Part shown: in pieces, positions 41,201-53,678 of the stretch
How the letters are laid out: every line of letters starts with the position of its first letter
Numbering within the stretch: the stretch's first letter is position 1
NCBI RefSeq assembly: GCF_028453695.1
Contig: NC_135774.1
Coordinates: forward strand, 16,430,001-16,494,000
Source: Augochlora pura
Taxonomy: Eukaryota; Arthropoda; Insecta; Hymenoptera; Halictidae
DNA: 64,000 bases
Reading direction: 5' to 3'
Notes under the pieces: generated by a model
Database searches by the model: none
Told to the model about the DNA's origin: nothing
Seen by the model: only the letters and a program-made list of their open reading frames with translations
Translations under genes and position numbers: made by a program

Positions 41201-43658
41201 GGTCTAACTGACTGTCATCCGAACTGACTCGGAAGGGTGTACTCTTCAACGCACCCTCGCTCAAAGCTTTTTCCATCGTGTAATGACTGATGCAAGTGAC
41301 GTCCTCCTCTTGAATCGTCACGTTTCTTGTCGATACATCACTGCCTAGGAAATTATTATTCCGCTCGCTACTTCTGAATAAGTTTCTCAAGGATTCCACT
41401 CTGGAGATTCTCTTTGGCTTTGGTGGTTCCGATGAAGATACACTTACACTCTAGAATAAAAACATTGTTGTAGATAGAAATAGGGAGTGAATACTTTGTT
41501 TATACTTGATTACACTTATAATATTTCTATTATAACGAATGTATTCCGTTTAACACGCTGACCGCCAAGTCAGGCATAATTTTCTTACTACACTAGAAAC
41601 TCCAATTTGATTATTTACGGACATTGGTGTGACAGTTGACACATTAAAAAAATGTCTTCCCAAAACATTTTGATGCTAGATATTTTGTACTTAACCATCG
41701 CTGAAGTGATCATTGGATAAATTTCATCATAGTCTGCTAACAGCTCATAAAAATGGATTTTTTATTAGAAACACTTTGCTTTTATGGCATTTCTTATAAA
41801 TCAATTAGTTAGAATGACCAATAAAATAGAAACATTTTAAAAAATATCTATTCTAACGTATGATGAAAATTTAAACAATGTGTTTTCGGCAACATACATT
41901 TATGCTGAAACTTTAATACAGACATTGAAAGATGTTAAAATCTCCATAAGTGTCAATTATTATAACTATAACAATATAATTAATTACAATTACGACAAGA
42001 TCAATTGACTTGGATGAAATTAGCTTGATATAAAAAACGCATTGTTCATGCTTTCGTTATAGACTTAAAAACTTTTATATAAACGCGAATATATGCAAAG
42101 ATTATCATCTCAAAGAAGATTCAAGTCATTTTGTCCAATTATTAAAAAGTTATTCTTTTTTAAAGAATGTTCGAATATTTTAGTGAGTGACTGTATATTA
42201 GTACAATTGTCTTAATCAGATATAGTATAGATCGATGATTATTAAGCTTTAATTGAATTTGTATGTGCGGATGTTGGTCCAGCAATATAAATATTTTAAC
42301 AAACGTTCAGTGGTAGAATGAATAATAATATTTATGTTTACACTAATCCGTATATGTATAAATATTTACAATCGTTGTTGAAAGTCACATAACCCTGAAA
42401 ATAGAATATTTACCTTTTCTTTCTCGTCTGTTACATTGCCACAGCTTTTCCGATTCGGACTCCATCGCCTTCTTCGACCCGAAACTGAAAGTAGTTCTGA
42501 ACTATCCGATCTCTTCAGTTGATCCCATCTTCGACCTACTTTCCTTCCCCATGTTGAAATTCCTGCGAAATGGATAGGTAACATTAATTTTTGTCTCCCA
42601 ATGGAGTGATTACAAATATTGGGATCTCGTCAAACGTTCTTGTTTCGAATAGTCTGACGATTCACTCTTGTTAGTGGATTGTTACATTTTTGTTGTTCTA
42701 AGCAATCAATAAGTACAATATTTCATTTTCTAAAAGCTGAACACTAAGCGAAACAGTCCCAAATTAGATATTGTATAAAAATAGCAGAAATAGTGTTAAA
42801 GTCGATTTTTCTAAATACAGAGCTCCGAATAAAACAATGTTAGGCCAAATTTTGTTTTTATTTTGTCACCCTGTACAGTATAACAAGAGCCTCATACTGT
42901 ACGTCAGAATGAGTTTTTGTTCTTGAGATATTTCACTTTAAAGTTTTATTATAAGTACAGGCAATATTGATCGAATAAAACTGCTCGACTTTCTTCCATA
43001 ACTAAGTTTTCTATCGAAGTTCTATTAAAAATCTATTGCAATTTCAAATTTATTAGTATATAAAAAATAAAACTGAAAATGTCAATGTAATGCTTTCAGA
43101 AACGAAGTTTTAAAAAAGATTTTCTAGATCAAACCTCGATCTGTATATACTCAATGCACACGTTTATTAATCCCTTGCACTATAATAACGAGTCAGACTC
43201 GTGACGAAGATTCTACGTGCGATCGACTAAATATGGATATTATTAATTTCTTATAAATCGAAATCAAATTGAATTTTTCTATTATCAAAGTCTAGAAACG
43301 GAAGTGAATAAAGACAATACAATAAACAAAAATGATTCAGTCTTATTAAGGAAAATATTAAGAAGAAATAAGTGCTAATCAATGCAACGTAAAATAAGTC
43401 GTAGTGCAAGGGATTAAAATCGTTACCTTTGCGATTGGCGATGCCTGTCTGTGACAAAGATGGTTTCTGGGGATCGCTAGCTACTTCTTTGGTGGAAGTT
43501 CGTTCCGACCCGTCGTCAGTCCCGTCTTGATCTTTCTTCCTCGTTCGGTCAGAATCCTCGGCGACAATTGCCGGAGGCGCCGTTCCATCTTGTGATAACG
43601 GTGTTGCCGAAACCAACTGCGGACTGGTATCAGAGGACTGCCGTTTGAACAGACGCAT
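38226..43658 (-). CDS. Two-PDZ-domain scaffold protein, five exons
   Basis: Exons on the minus strand are 43658-43427 (ATG; MRLFKRQSSDTSPQLVSAT), 42562-42414, 41450-40888, 40801-38993 and 38289-38226. All borders are AG/GT and phases agree, giving about 938 residues. PDZ 1 (about 39840-39610) reads ESLGISVERREAVRPFYVIS and DANGEAAKSKQFRIGDEIVR. PDZ 2 (about 39270-39000) reads KKLGFSIVGGSDSNKGSMGI, then FVKDVMAGGQAAEDGTLKVG and DEILAINGTSMDGLTHAKAL. PDZ domains bind short C-terminal peptides of membrane proteins, so a scaffolding role is inferred. The rest is Ser-rich and probably disordered. If the weak donor at 38992 (GTTGTG) is not used, the frame ends at 38974 with LCYRR. The PDZ 2 sequence recalls the PDZD2/pro-interleukin-16 group, but the exact family is not certain. 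Confidence 0.8.
38731..38861 (+). other. Long near-perfect hairpin (54-bp stem, 23-nt loop)
   Basis: Bases 38731-38784 are the inverse of 38808-38861 over 54 positions. The single difference is G at 38776 facing T at 38816, which is a G-U pair in a + strand transcript and an A-C mismatch in a minus transcript. The loop is 38785-38807. It lies in the last intron of the PDZ gene, or its 3' UTR if the readthrough form is used. It has no coding content. It could be a hairpin-RNA locus giving siRNAs, a young miRNA-like precursor, or a recent snap-back duplication or MITE. Confidence 0.85.
43167..43417. mobile_element. 251-bp TTAA MITE in intron 1 of the PDZ gene
   Basis: The ends read TTAATCCCTTGCACTA in both inverted orientations, including the TTAA target. 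It shares interior sequence (AACGAGTCAGACTCGTGACG) with 51298-51548 (AACGCGTCAGACTTGTGATG), so the two are one family. The element ends 8 bases from the exon 1 splice donor (GT at 43426-43425). Confidence 0.8.
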
Positions 43659-43970
43659 CGCGATAACCTGCAAGACGAATGGTAACACAGCGATTAGAAA
43701 ATGGATAACTTAACAAAAAAAAAGACTGAATGAGAATTAATGATTCTTTCTGTCATCCATTTTATCTACGAAAGCGATGAAGTGCCGGCTCACAGAACCG
43801 AATTAATTGTCTCAAGTGACTATCGCACCGAAAGGTCTGCAGTTTCTAATCGTCAGAACCGTGTACATTATAGAAATAATATTTCCATTAAAATACTACT
43901 ACGTATTTTGCAAGATTATGTATTTCGTAAAGTGATTATGAAGAAGTTGATATATGTATATACAGTGGGT
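43659..43970. other. 5' flank of the PDZ gene
   Basis: A CTTGCAG acceptor at 43668-43674 suggests that the first coding exon follows an upstream non-coding exon outside the region examined. No promoter motif is recognised. Confidence 0.35.
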
Positions 43971-43972
43971 CA

Positions 43973-45435
43973 AAAAGGTATTCGCACACCTAGTCTTTTT
44001 TCAATAACTTCATACAAGCAAATAATACATAAACAAAAACTATTTCCATTAGTAGTCTACTGTGTACAAAGATAATGTGCCAATAAAGAATTTCGAATAA
44101 CGCATAACAAGAAAGTAATGCAAGAAATACAAGAATTTGAGAACCGAAAAAGTATTCGCGCACTTTCAGTTATAATTGAAAGTTTATGATTATTGCAGTA
44201 CTCTATTGCAATTAATATTTTGTATGCATTCCTTTAGCTTCAAGAATGGCTTCCAGTCTTCTTGGCATAGATTCCACCAGTTTTTGAGTTGTTTCTTGTA
44301 ATATTTTTTGCCACTCTTCTAAAATTACTCTTTGTAGGTCCGATTTATTAGATATTTTTTTTTCTTACTTTTATATCCAACAGGTGCCATAAATTCTCTA
44401 TTGGATTAATAACCGGGGACTTTGGTGGTGTAATTAATTATTTAGGGACATTGTATAGTACCCATTCTCGTTTTCTTATTGCTGTACGTTTTGGGTCGTT
44501 ATCTTCCTGAAAGTGGTAATTTCCAATCAGGCCTAATTTTGCTGCACTTTCTTCTAAATTGCCCCGCAACACCTCGATATACTTTGTGGTATTCATTATC
44601 CCATCGATAAATGTAATGTTTCCAACACCACTGTACGTCATACAGCCCCATATCTTTCCGTTGCCTCAGCCGTGTTTCACATTTGGTCTAATATTCTTTT
44701 GTCGAAGCTCAGTATTAGGTTTCCTCCAAACAAATCTCTTCCCACCTGACCCAAAAATGTTAAATTTAGACTCATCCGAGAAGATAACACGTTTCCAAAA
44801 TTCGATGGGATTATTTACATACGTTTTAGCGAAACCAAGACGCTTTTCTCTATTTATATTATTAATATATGGTTTTTTTCTTGCAACTCTGCCATATATT
44901 TCAGCAGAGTGAAAAATATTTCGTACGGTTTGAGAGCACACAATCTTCCCTGAAGTTGAACAGTGCTTCCTCTGCACTGTTGTAAAAGTTAAATTCAGCT
45001 GTTTACCAGTTTTTCTATAACTCTCCCCACGTTTTCGAAGGAAAATAAGACGATCTCGCACCGATATTGGAATTTCACTTTTTCTTCGCTGTCATGATGC
45101 TTGTACCGAGTTCAAAGATGCACTAGAGACACAGTACAGGCCAATGCTACTATGTAAACAAACAGCTGTTTACGTTTTGGTCAGTATTTCTAGAATACAT
45201 GTGTGCTTCTTAAAATTTAGCAGTCCAATTATAAGTGTACGAATACATTTTTTGCTGTTAAATATTTGTATTTCCTGCATTATTTTTTTGTTATGCGTTA
45301 ATAAAAATTCTTCATTTGCACATCATCTTTGTACATAGTAGACTTTTAATCGAAATAGTTTTTGTTTGTGTACCATTTGTTTGTGTAAAGTTATTGCAAA
45401 AAAACTAGGTGTACGAATACTTTTTTGATTCACTG
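43973..45435 (-). mobile_element. Tc1-like transposon with ~140-bp inverted ends
   Basis: TA duplications lie at 43971-43972 and 45436-45437. The ends start CAGTGGGTCAAAAAGGTATT (left) and CAGTGAATCAAAAAAGTATT (right, inverted). Similarity continues for about 140 bases through ACACCTAG, CAATAACTT and CTGTGTACAAAGAT-like blocks. The full length of 1463 bp with one transposase frame is normal for the family. It lies upstream of the PDZ gene. Confidence 0.85.
44212..45095 (-). pseudogene. Tc1-type DD34E transposase, inactive
   Basis: It starts MTAKK and needs a one-base shift to continue SEIPISVRDRLIFLRKRGES. The HTH region is shortened. The catalytic domain reads FWKRVIFSDESKFNIFGSGG (first Asp), KHG-stop-GNGKIWGCMTY, FQEDNDPKRTA (second Asp) and PPKSPVINPIENLW (Glu). 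There are 34 positions between the last two catalytic residues. In-frame stops occur after KHG, after NVPK and after RKKNI. The C-terminus EAILEAKGMHTKY is intact to its TAA. Confidence 0.85.
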
Positions 45436-45437
45436 TA

Positions 45438-48181
45438 CATAGTTTGCACGAAGCATAATTTTTTATGCAGTGGATAACAAAAGTACATGAACGTCACGAT
45501 GCGTAACGGTTAAATAGTTTTAATTTAAATGTACGCTAAACGCCATTTGCAACAATGAAGAATATTTGACACTGATATTCCATTTAACAGTTATCAACAA
45601 TTGCTATATTTATGAGAAATGATTAAGTGTCATTTTGTTTCTTTATATCAACAATTTTCAGAAGACAGGAAAGTAAATGAATACTTTCGAGTTTATTGTA
45701 ATTTTTATCTGCAAGACATAAATTGTAACGTATTCCATTTCAATGTAATCTATGAATGTTGTTTTATTATTTTGTGAAAAGGCTACGTTCATTTTCTCTT
45801 ATAAATTAATATTTCAGTTGAGATATACATTCTATTCTGTTTTTCATGAAATTACTTCATAAATGACGAAAGTCAAACGCTTAACAAATGAAAAAAGATA
45901 AATCGTTATTTTAATGAAAGAAAAACTCATATCCTATCAACAAATTGTTAAATGTTTCAGACAAATCAGGCGCAGCCACGTCTTGCACAAAGTGTTCGAC
46001 AGTAGGACTGATCGAAGAACGGTAAAATGTAACCAGGAAAAAGTTGCACAAAACTGCAAACTGAAAGTTCGAAACTAGGGATCTCTGTTTCGAACGGCGA
46101 TTGAGTATACACTTGTTAATATATTCATATATTAACCCGTGTACTTTTTAATACATAAATATGTGTAATTAATATACACTTTTCCTAATTCGTTTATACA
46201 GTGAACACAATATGATCTTCTTTGTGTAAATACAAAATTTTAATAAAATTAGGTTATTTCCATATAACTCGCAATCTTTTTTTTTATTTATTTTCTTACC
46301 TACTTTTACTACTTTATCTCAGTAGACACTACCATTAATTTTTGTTACGTGTCTCTGTAAAATAATAAGACTTGTATTGGCATACTTGATAATCGAATTA
46401 AAACACGTGTATAATAACTGCACGTGTACTCGGTTGCCAGTGTATTTTGAAGTATACAGGTTAACAAACGGATATATTAACTGGACGAATGCACACGTGT
46501 ACTAACCCACTCGTAGAGCAAACTATTTATTTACTTTCACTGACCAAGTCCTTTAGATACATTATTAATCGAGAAAAAAGAAAAAGAACAAATATGTAAT
46601 ATGTAATGTCAATTAATTAATCGCCGACGTATGATACATAAGTTGTTTAAAGGAAGTAGAAAATGTAAAAATGTCAGCCGATTGAGTGAACTTATTTACG
46701 TTAATAATTAAAAGGTTAATTCCACTAAGCTGTCCGTAAGCATAGCGGTGGAATTGTTCCATAAATCGGAACAATGAACAAATTGAGGTACAGAATATGG
46801 AACATATATTCTTGCGTAAAAACGCCCGTATTCGAATAAACATTTATGTTTACAGCTGGCTGTTACATAACGGTGTTTACGTGAGTGAGATTACAAAGAA
46901 CAATATTCAGTGATATAAATAGAATCTTTTATATTCATTTCATATGCTTCATTTAGTTTTCATTGTATTATTATATTTATGCTACTGTTTCAGCAAAAGG
47001 TCACAATTCAGGGGTATTTCATAACAGGTATATTTACTTTATTTCCGGCTCAAATTCCGTGGAACATTTTAATGATCTCGTTTGAATTCTCCCTTCAACG
47101 GATGGAAAGTAACGAGAGGAAATGGACGTCGAATAAGATGATCTTCGGCAAGCGATCAAACCGCAAAAAAGGACAACGTAAATCGCTGATCATCGGGGAG
47201 GGGCTCGAAGATCGGTAAATGTCCAGATCATTGTACGATCACTTTCCAAGCATTCCAGAGACGTTTAGCAACGAGTTTCCTGCTGCAATCTGTTTGCGAG
47301 CGAAAGAGGAGAAGTCTCTCCTACTCACGCCAACATTGCGCCTCGACCACGCGAACGCCTTTGCGGTCGATCATGCATGCACGGGCAAGCTTTGCGTTAC
47401 ATCCAACTTTAGAACGCATCCATAGCGAAAACGGTTGAGCATTTTGCCCATAGAGTTTTGCTCCTATTGCTTCCCCTTCGGTGTCGTACTGTAAGTCATT
47501 AGCAATTGAACAGCTAAGCGCGGATTCATTTAAGCCCAGAATGTAAACATTATTATTTGACTATCTAGATTATAATAATTATTTGAGATATTCGCATATT
47601 TCATTAAGGTCTATAGAAACACAAATATGTATAGAACAGTCATATAAAATTTATTGATAGAACTGTTACTAAATTTTTGAATTCTACATAGTTCAGGTTT
47701 CCGTGATGTGTGAGCAAACTGTGATTTTTCACTATTCTCTATTGTTTTTAGTTGATAACAATTTTAATCAATTTAAGTGACGTTTATATCGTGCATATAA
47801 ATTATAATATTATACATAAGCATTTTTTATCGCTTCGATTAACCCGTTTCTGTGCTGATCTATTACACATTTCTAATTTTATTAGGATCGGCAAGGCATA
47901 GGAATGTTGGAAAAGTAATTGATGTGACACTGAAGCCATTAATCTTGATTTAATTAAATAAAGTACTTTTAAGACTGTTAATGTGGCAATCAACTAGATA
48001 AGAAATTTTAAATGTTCGTTATAAACTTAGATTTAGATAAAGAAATTGGAAAACGTGGTTTCGTAAGTGATCTTCTCATTCCAGCGAACTGCAGTTTATA
48101 AACAATTGTTTAAAGGAATTCCTTTACATGGTATTTAGTCAACTGAACCTTTTCACAGGTCAACAATTTCAAGTCATTTGA
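45438..48181. other. Intergenic, no gene seen
   Basis: AT-rich. A short stretch behind a TTTCAG at 45958 and a GC-richer piece at 47060-47430 have open frames without domain or splice support. Confidence 0.5.
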
Positions 48182-48405
48182 TCTATTATATAAAAATAAG
48201 TCGGGTTTTCCTTCCTGACACTATAACTCCATAACGCACGAACCGATTTCCACGGTTTTGTATTCGTTGGAAAGGTCTCGGGCTCCGTGAGGTTTATAGC
48301 AACCAAAATTCTGGAAAAATTTCAACAGAAAAGCAGGAAAACAGGGAAAATCATTTTTCACATACAGCGCCATCTCTGATACATAGCATGTACTACAAAC
48401 CAATA
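48182..48405 (+). mobile_element. Helitron fragment interrupted by a second Helitron
   Basis: It begins TCTATTATATAAAAATAAGT after an A and matches the reverse complement of 19700-19906 closely (GGAAAGGTCTCGGGCTCCGTG and other blocks). It ends abruptly after ACCAATA, where the other copy continues TGG. The next bases are another TCTATTATATAAAAATAAGT. Confidence 0.8.
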
Positions 48406-48454
48406 TCTATTATATAAAAATAAGTCGAGTTTTCCTTCCTGACGCTATAACTCC
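48406..48454 (+). mobile_element. Head of a second Helitron running into the gap
   Basis: The first 49 bases repeat the Helitron 5' end (TCTATTATATAAAAATAAGT, CGAGTTTTCCTTCCTGACGC) and then the sequence becomes N. Its junction, A before TC, with the interrupted T presumably on the far side, fits Helitron insertion into the first copy. Confidence 0.7.
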
Positions 48455-48554
48455 NNNNNNNNNNNNNNNNNNNNNNNNNNNNNNNNNNNNNNNNNNNNNN
48501 NNNNNNNNNNNNNNNNNNNNNNNNNNNNNNNNNNNNNNNNNNNNNNNNNNNNNN
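48455..48554. other. Assembly gap (100 N)
   Basis: Exactly 100 N, the usual placeholder for a gap of unknown size. It falls inside repeated Helitron sequence, which probably caused the break. Confidence 0.98.
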
Positions 48555-51297
48555 TTTGAAATCGAGACATAAGAGCTCCTGGAGGACCTTTGTATGAACC
48601 CTTTGAGTGCAGAACCATGCCGAAAGATCCTTTTATAGAAAAACGGACTTACACTGATTGATTTTAATACAGTCCATATGATGAAAACACCGTTAAATAT
48701 TTTCGTACTGCGAACACTAAGTTGACATTTTCATTGAGAATAAAAGGAAACATCGTTAAATGTGCCTGTAATTATGAAAGTGGTCTAAGTAAAAATTAAA
48801 AAAAAAATGAGTTTAACAGTTATTTTACACTACATTATTTTAAACTAAATTTATTCAATGTAATGTTTACGATATGGTAAAAAATGAACCATTAGATGGT
48901 GGTTGTAATTTCAACATTATATGGAATTCATTTAGTGTTAATTATGAAAGTGTTCTAAGTCAAAAATTTAAAGAAATGATATAAACATAACTTGAAAACG
49001 GCGCGTGGTCGGCCCTCTTTGACGCGTTTCTGAACTACATAATAAGCTGATAAAATGAAAAGTGACAATCAAATAATAACAGAAACGGCAATTCATTCCT
49101 GTTTATCTAACGATATAATTCAGCTGGGCTCTTCGGAACTAATTATGAACACTATTATGAACTGATAGAAAAGTGTAGAAGAAGAAATACATTTTCGATA
49201 AAACGAATGTCGCAGCCTGATTTTATTTCAACGAAATTACTAGAAGAGTCAACAACAAGAAGAGGAAAAAATACCGCGGGCGAATCTGAACTCGAAATGA
49301 TAAAAATGCATTACTTTTTTAGAATCATTAATAAATGTACATGAATTATTTCATTAAAGTTATTGTTTCGAATAAAACTAATATAGTTCTTTATTGCTTT
49401 AAATCATTTATAGGACATTCAGTTAATTTTGAAAATGGTTTAAGTCAATTCAAACTTTAAAAACAACATTTTCGTATAAAATTCACAAAAAATTTCATAT
49501 TCATAATAAGTTTCCATTAACCAAGACTAATAAAATTCTAAATAAAAAGATCACATAATGTAAAAATATATTTTAATTTATGCAAATACATGGGCACAAA
49601 TAAAGGCTAGATTTTGAAAGTGCTTCAAGCTGTTGCTCGTAGTCAGTTCGAACGAATACCACCCGTTATATGAACAGCATCGGTCGACCGTTCTGAGACT
49701 GGAGAAGAGAAAACAGGGTGTGGAGACAGGAAAAAAGTGGCTGTAGTGTGCCCACGTGTGGCTTGAGCCGGCCGTATAAGTGCATATCGCATACACCACA
49801 TGCCGTGGTGTGACATGGCGAAGTGCCGCGCATTTTTCCGGTGCCTGGGGCCCTGGACTCCGGGACGAAACGTGCACAGGAGCTCGCGTGAAAACTGGCC
49901 GCGCGCGCGCTCATCTCGCGTAAACAGCTCACGTGAAACGTTCAACACGGCATCATATCCGGTCGCGATTACGACGCGACGCCGACGCGTCGTTGGAAAA
50001 GTCACGGACCTTTGGCTTTTACTCGCGAAACTACCTGTTGAGATGCCCAATGCAAATCCACTGGTGATTCGATTAACATTTTCACTGCCGTGCCAAAAAT
50101 CTCGCAAGTTTTATAAAGCTATGGTACAGTCGAAACTCCTCGATAAAACATGTGGTACACATTTTCGAATAATTTTGTTAATTTTTCTGTTTCTTTTTAT
50201 AAGAAAATACTAAAATGTAAGATTAGCCGAAAGATGTAAGAAAGATGTAATTTAAAATTAGTATATAATATTGGACATATTTAGAAAGAATAAAAAGACA
50301 GTACATATAATATAATTGATATCAATGTTACTCTATTTAGTTACACTGTTATTTTGAGAAATACATCAGTCCCGTTCAAGACATTTAATTCATTTAAAAT
50401 GTCGATTGTAAATATTTTCAGATAGTCTTGTCTCAATATTTCCTTTTACTAAGGTTTGCATAAATTTGCTGATATCTGTTACATTTCATTTGTCGAAATT
50501 CAAAGGTTCGTCTGAATTAGTATCTGTCGCACTTTCCAATCTCCGGGCTACTTCAAGAGGTTTGCAAAGATTTTAATATCATGTATAAAATACACCGCGT
50601 AAGTAGCGTTATAATTTATGTGACAAAAAAGAGACTCGCGAAAATTAAGGAACGGGTGCACGCAAAAATGTGTGTCAGCGAATTAAGAAGCTGCATAGCA
50701 ATCTGGTTGTAAAAAGTTATTCCACATTCTTATCTTACATCATAGATTCATACAAGAAATTCCACGTTTCACTTATAAACCAGCGAGAATTTCCGATTTC
50801 TAAAGACGGGAAATAGTGTTATTTTTCACATATAATTCCGAATGCTTTCACGCCATCGTTCTCCTTTTTTCCGTGATCGGTATACCTACTTTAATTTCTG
50901 ACCTAATTTCTTGCGATTACACGAGAAAAACATTCCTATCTGTCGTCACGCTCGGTCGACTGTTATTTCTATGCACCGCGACATATATATATATATATTT
51001 TACACAGCGGAACATTTTTAACTTTCTACATTCTACATCACTTGACGGAATTGAAAATTAAGGTTCGCTTTCACTGTAACCCCTTGTATACGAAGCGGAG
51101 GATTCGCAAGTATCTTAATCGGTTGACAAACGGTATCATTATATCGTTAATAAAATTTCTCTCTACTTTCGCTTGCTCATGTTAAATATCTTTGTTCAAC
51201 AGGCACAAGTTTACCTTAAATCGAGCTTCGGGAATGTGAACGAATCGACAGTTTCTAGTGAAAGACTCTCTCATCTTTATGTATTAACTGAGCCGAA
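48555..51297. other. Intergenic; GC-rich island at 49640-50110
   Basis: Mostly AT-rich. At 49640-50110 GC and CpG rise, with overlapping frames on both strands (154 codons on minus, 137 on plus). No domain or convincing splice pair was seen, so it may be a promoter or 5' exon rather than a coding region. Confidence 0.35.
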
Positions 51298-51548
51298 TTA
51301 ACCCCTTGCCGTACACTAACGCGTCAGACTTGTGATGGAGATTTCTATTAATATCCTGTTAAATATAATTGTTCTTCCGTTCTTTTAAGTCGGAATAAAA
51401 TTCTGTCCCTTTGTGATCAATATTTAATCGTTCTAGTAAACTTAGACAAACAATAAATATAAATTTCCTTTTTCTCCTAAGAAATAATTACAATCGAAAA
51501 GGCGTTCACCATTGTAACTATGAAGGTAATGATACAGCAATGGGTTAA
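51298..51548. mobile_element. 251-bp TTAA MITE
   Basis: TTAACCCCTTGCCGTA on the left and, inverted, TTAACCCATTGCTGTA on the right. It has the same length and related interior to 43167-43417. No coding capacity. Confidence 0.75.
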
Positions 51549-51844
51549 GATGTAGCTACGGTATTCTCGTGGTGTACCCGCCGCGTTAAAAGTGCGAAAC
51601 AGTCCTTCGGATTTCATAGGAAATATTAATTTTCACAATACATTTCACACGGTCACGATTACAAATCAGTGGGTTACAATGCTAGTAGTGTAAGTTACAT
51701 CTTCCTATATTGTGAGAAACGAGGAGAATTAGGCGAATTTATAGTAACATTATAATTTATTTCATGTTTTTTTTTAACATTATACGACTCTTTCAAACAT
51801 CAAGTTCTAAATATTAAACCTGTGAGGTTAGCTCCGTTCCGATT

Positions 51845-52175
51845 AGTGGTGTGCATAATTATAGACCTAAAGTAACTTTTACATTGTTACTGACATCTAA
51901 ATAAAAACTTAACAAAATACCATATATCTATATTTTTATTTTCTATTATTTCTAATAGAGAAATACAATGTCTTGTTAAATTTTTCCTAAATATACAGGA
52001 TTTCTCAGTTAAAGGAGACCACTTACAGTGTTATTTATGATTATAAACTGAAAGTAACTTTCACATTTTTACTGATATTCAATCAAAACCAAAAAATCTA
52101 TATTTCTATTATCTATTAATTGTAATATACAAACGTACAAATACCGCATTAAGATTTTGTTAAATATTACAAAAA
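51845..52175 (+). repeat. Diverged tandem duplication (~200-bp period)
   Basis: ATAATTATAGACCTAAAGTAACTTTTACATT in the first copy recurs as ATGATTATAAACTGAAAGTAACTTTCACATT about 195 bases later. CTATATTTTTATTTTCTATTATT and TTGTTAAAT blocks then occur in the same order. (Blocks quoted in short form; they are interrupted by mismatches.). Confidence 0.6.
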
Positions 52176-52429
52176 ATGTTACAGTTATTTTTTGTCTGTA
52201 ACTATTCACACCCTTGTAGAAGGAATGAATACCATCCACGTCTGTTTCGTATGAAATTTACATTACGAGCCGGACTCGTTGTAGAATAAGATGTAGAGTT
52301 ACATCGAATTACACCAGCTAAACGTTTCGTGCTATCGATCTCCGTACACATTTTCTTTGGTACAAAAATTACCGAAACAAAATCTTCGGGGAATAATTCC
52401 CTTGTTAGACAAAAGTTACTGGCTCTGCA

Positions 52430-53170
52430 ATTGAAAACGTACCTTCATCTTGCCTGTATCGTTCGCAACCGGCTTTAAAAGACACTTCCGCACAGTAATC
52501 CGAGCACTTTCAGCGTCTTCGGTCCATGGATCGATGGTAGAAAATAAAAACAGTTATTCCGCGCGAGCAACATATCACGCAAAGAACAGCGACAGCATTG
52601 AGCACCGTGCAACGAAACGACGCGATCGTCGCCATAAAATAGACTGGGTTTATCGTCCCGATTCCATGAAAACGTGGCGTGGCTCGGCGCGGCGTGCCGC
52701 GCAGCAACGTGTAACCGTGTAATGCGATTGGAGCAAGCTACGATTAAACAGCATCAAATTACAAAGAGTGGAAGGGCCACAGCACCCACGTTTCCTTTGA
52801 GAAAACGCAACGAGCCAGAACGAAGCCGTAGACAGTGCACCGTCTAACGGGCTTCCTTCTTAACTTTTCATTCATACGCACCGCCGTATACCGAAAAACT
52901 CTTTTCTCCCCACCAAGGGTGTACACTATGCTGCCGCCTCCATCGTTTCCTCCAGAAATAGATGCATCAGGATGTCGTCGTCTCGCGGACCGGAAACGCT
53001 CGCTTCCCGTCGTGCCAGCTTCCTGTCGCGCTTTCATCTGTTCCTCTTCGGAGGTTTTTTCCCTTCATGCTCTTTTTTTTCACCGCGACTGACTTCCCAT
53101 CGGGGAAATCGTTTCTCTTTGTCGTTTGCTCTGCTGGCCTGTTAGAGCGTGCACCGCGCTAACCGTCGTC
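52430..53170. other. GC- and CpG-rich stretch, possible promoter/5' exon
   Basis: Composition changes sharply to GC-rich. Frames are open in several phases on both strands (90 codons at 52450, 92 at 52759 minus, 85 at 52835). None shows a recognised domain. It is a candidate regulatory or first-exon region of an unseen gene. Confidence 0.25.
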
Positions 53171-53678
53171 GTCTACCACCATCGCAGCTGACGGGCTCAC
53201 CTATTTCTAGGTAACGGTGCGAGATCATAGGTGACGCGAGATGCATTACAGTTATGTATATGTATACCTGGACACATGTTGGATTTTATTCTACCGGTCG
53301 TTTTAAAACCGACTTCTCCACGAGCCACGTGCTACAATGGGGATGAAAAATCGACTGGGATACAAACGATACGCGAACGCTCGTCGAGGTACCGTAAAAT
53401 GTGAAATAAGCACACTCATCAGCGTACTCATCAGAGCACCTCTAAGCGCACAGCTTACTAGGCATCAAGTAGAATAGAGTGAGACTATCCATAGAAGAAA
53501 GCGATCAAATATACAAAATACCATTTCGTTTTACGCATAGAAAAGACCGCTGACGGTTGTAACACGTTAAATATCTTAAAATATATAACAGATATTATTA
53601 CACGGTTGATATACATATATAATGTAAATGACATTTTTAACACAGTCATGTATTATACTTAGGTAAATACGAAATATA

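Noticed and set aside
41553..41640. TTAACACGCTGACCGCC as the end of another TTAA element
   Set aside because: It resembles the 11699 element terminus, but no inverted partner end was found within intron 2, so a complete element cannot be claimed.
49643..50213. Overlapping 154-codon minus and 137-codon plus ORFs
   Set aside because: A GC/CpG-rich island keeps several frames open. No domain, signal peptide or splice pair supports a protein.
50973..51000. TA-rich stretch considered as a promoter
   Set aside because: It is a simple (TA)n microsatellite, with no gene start nearby.
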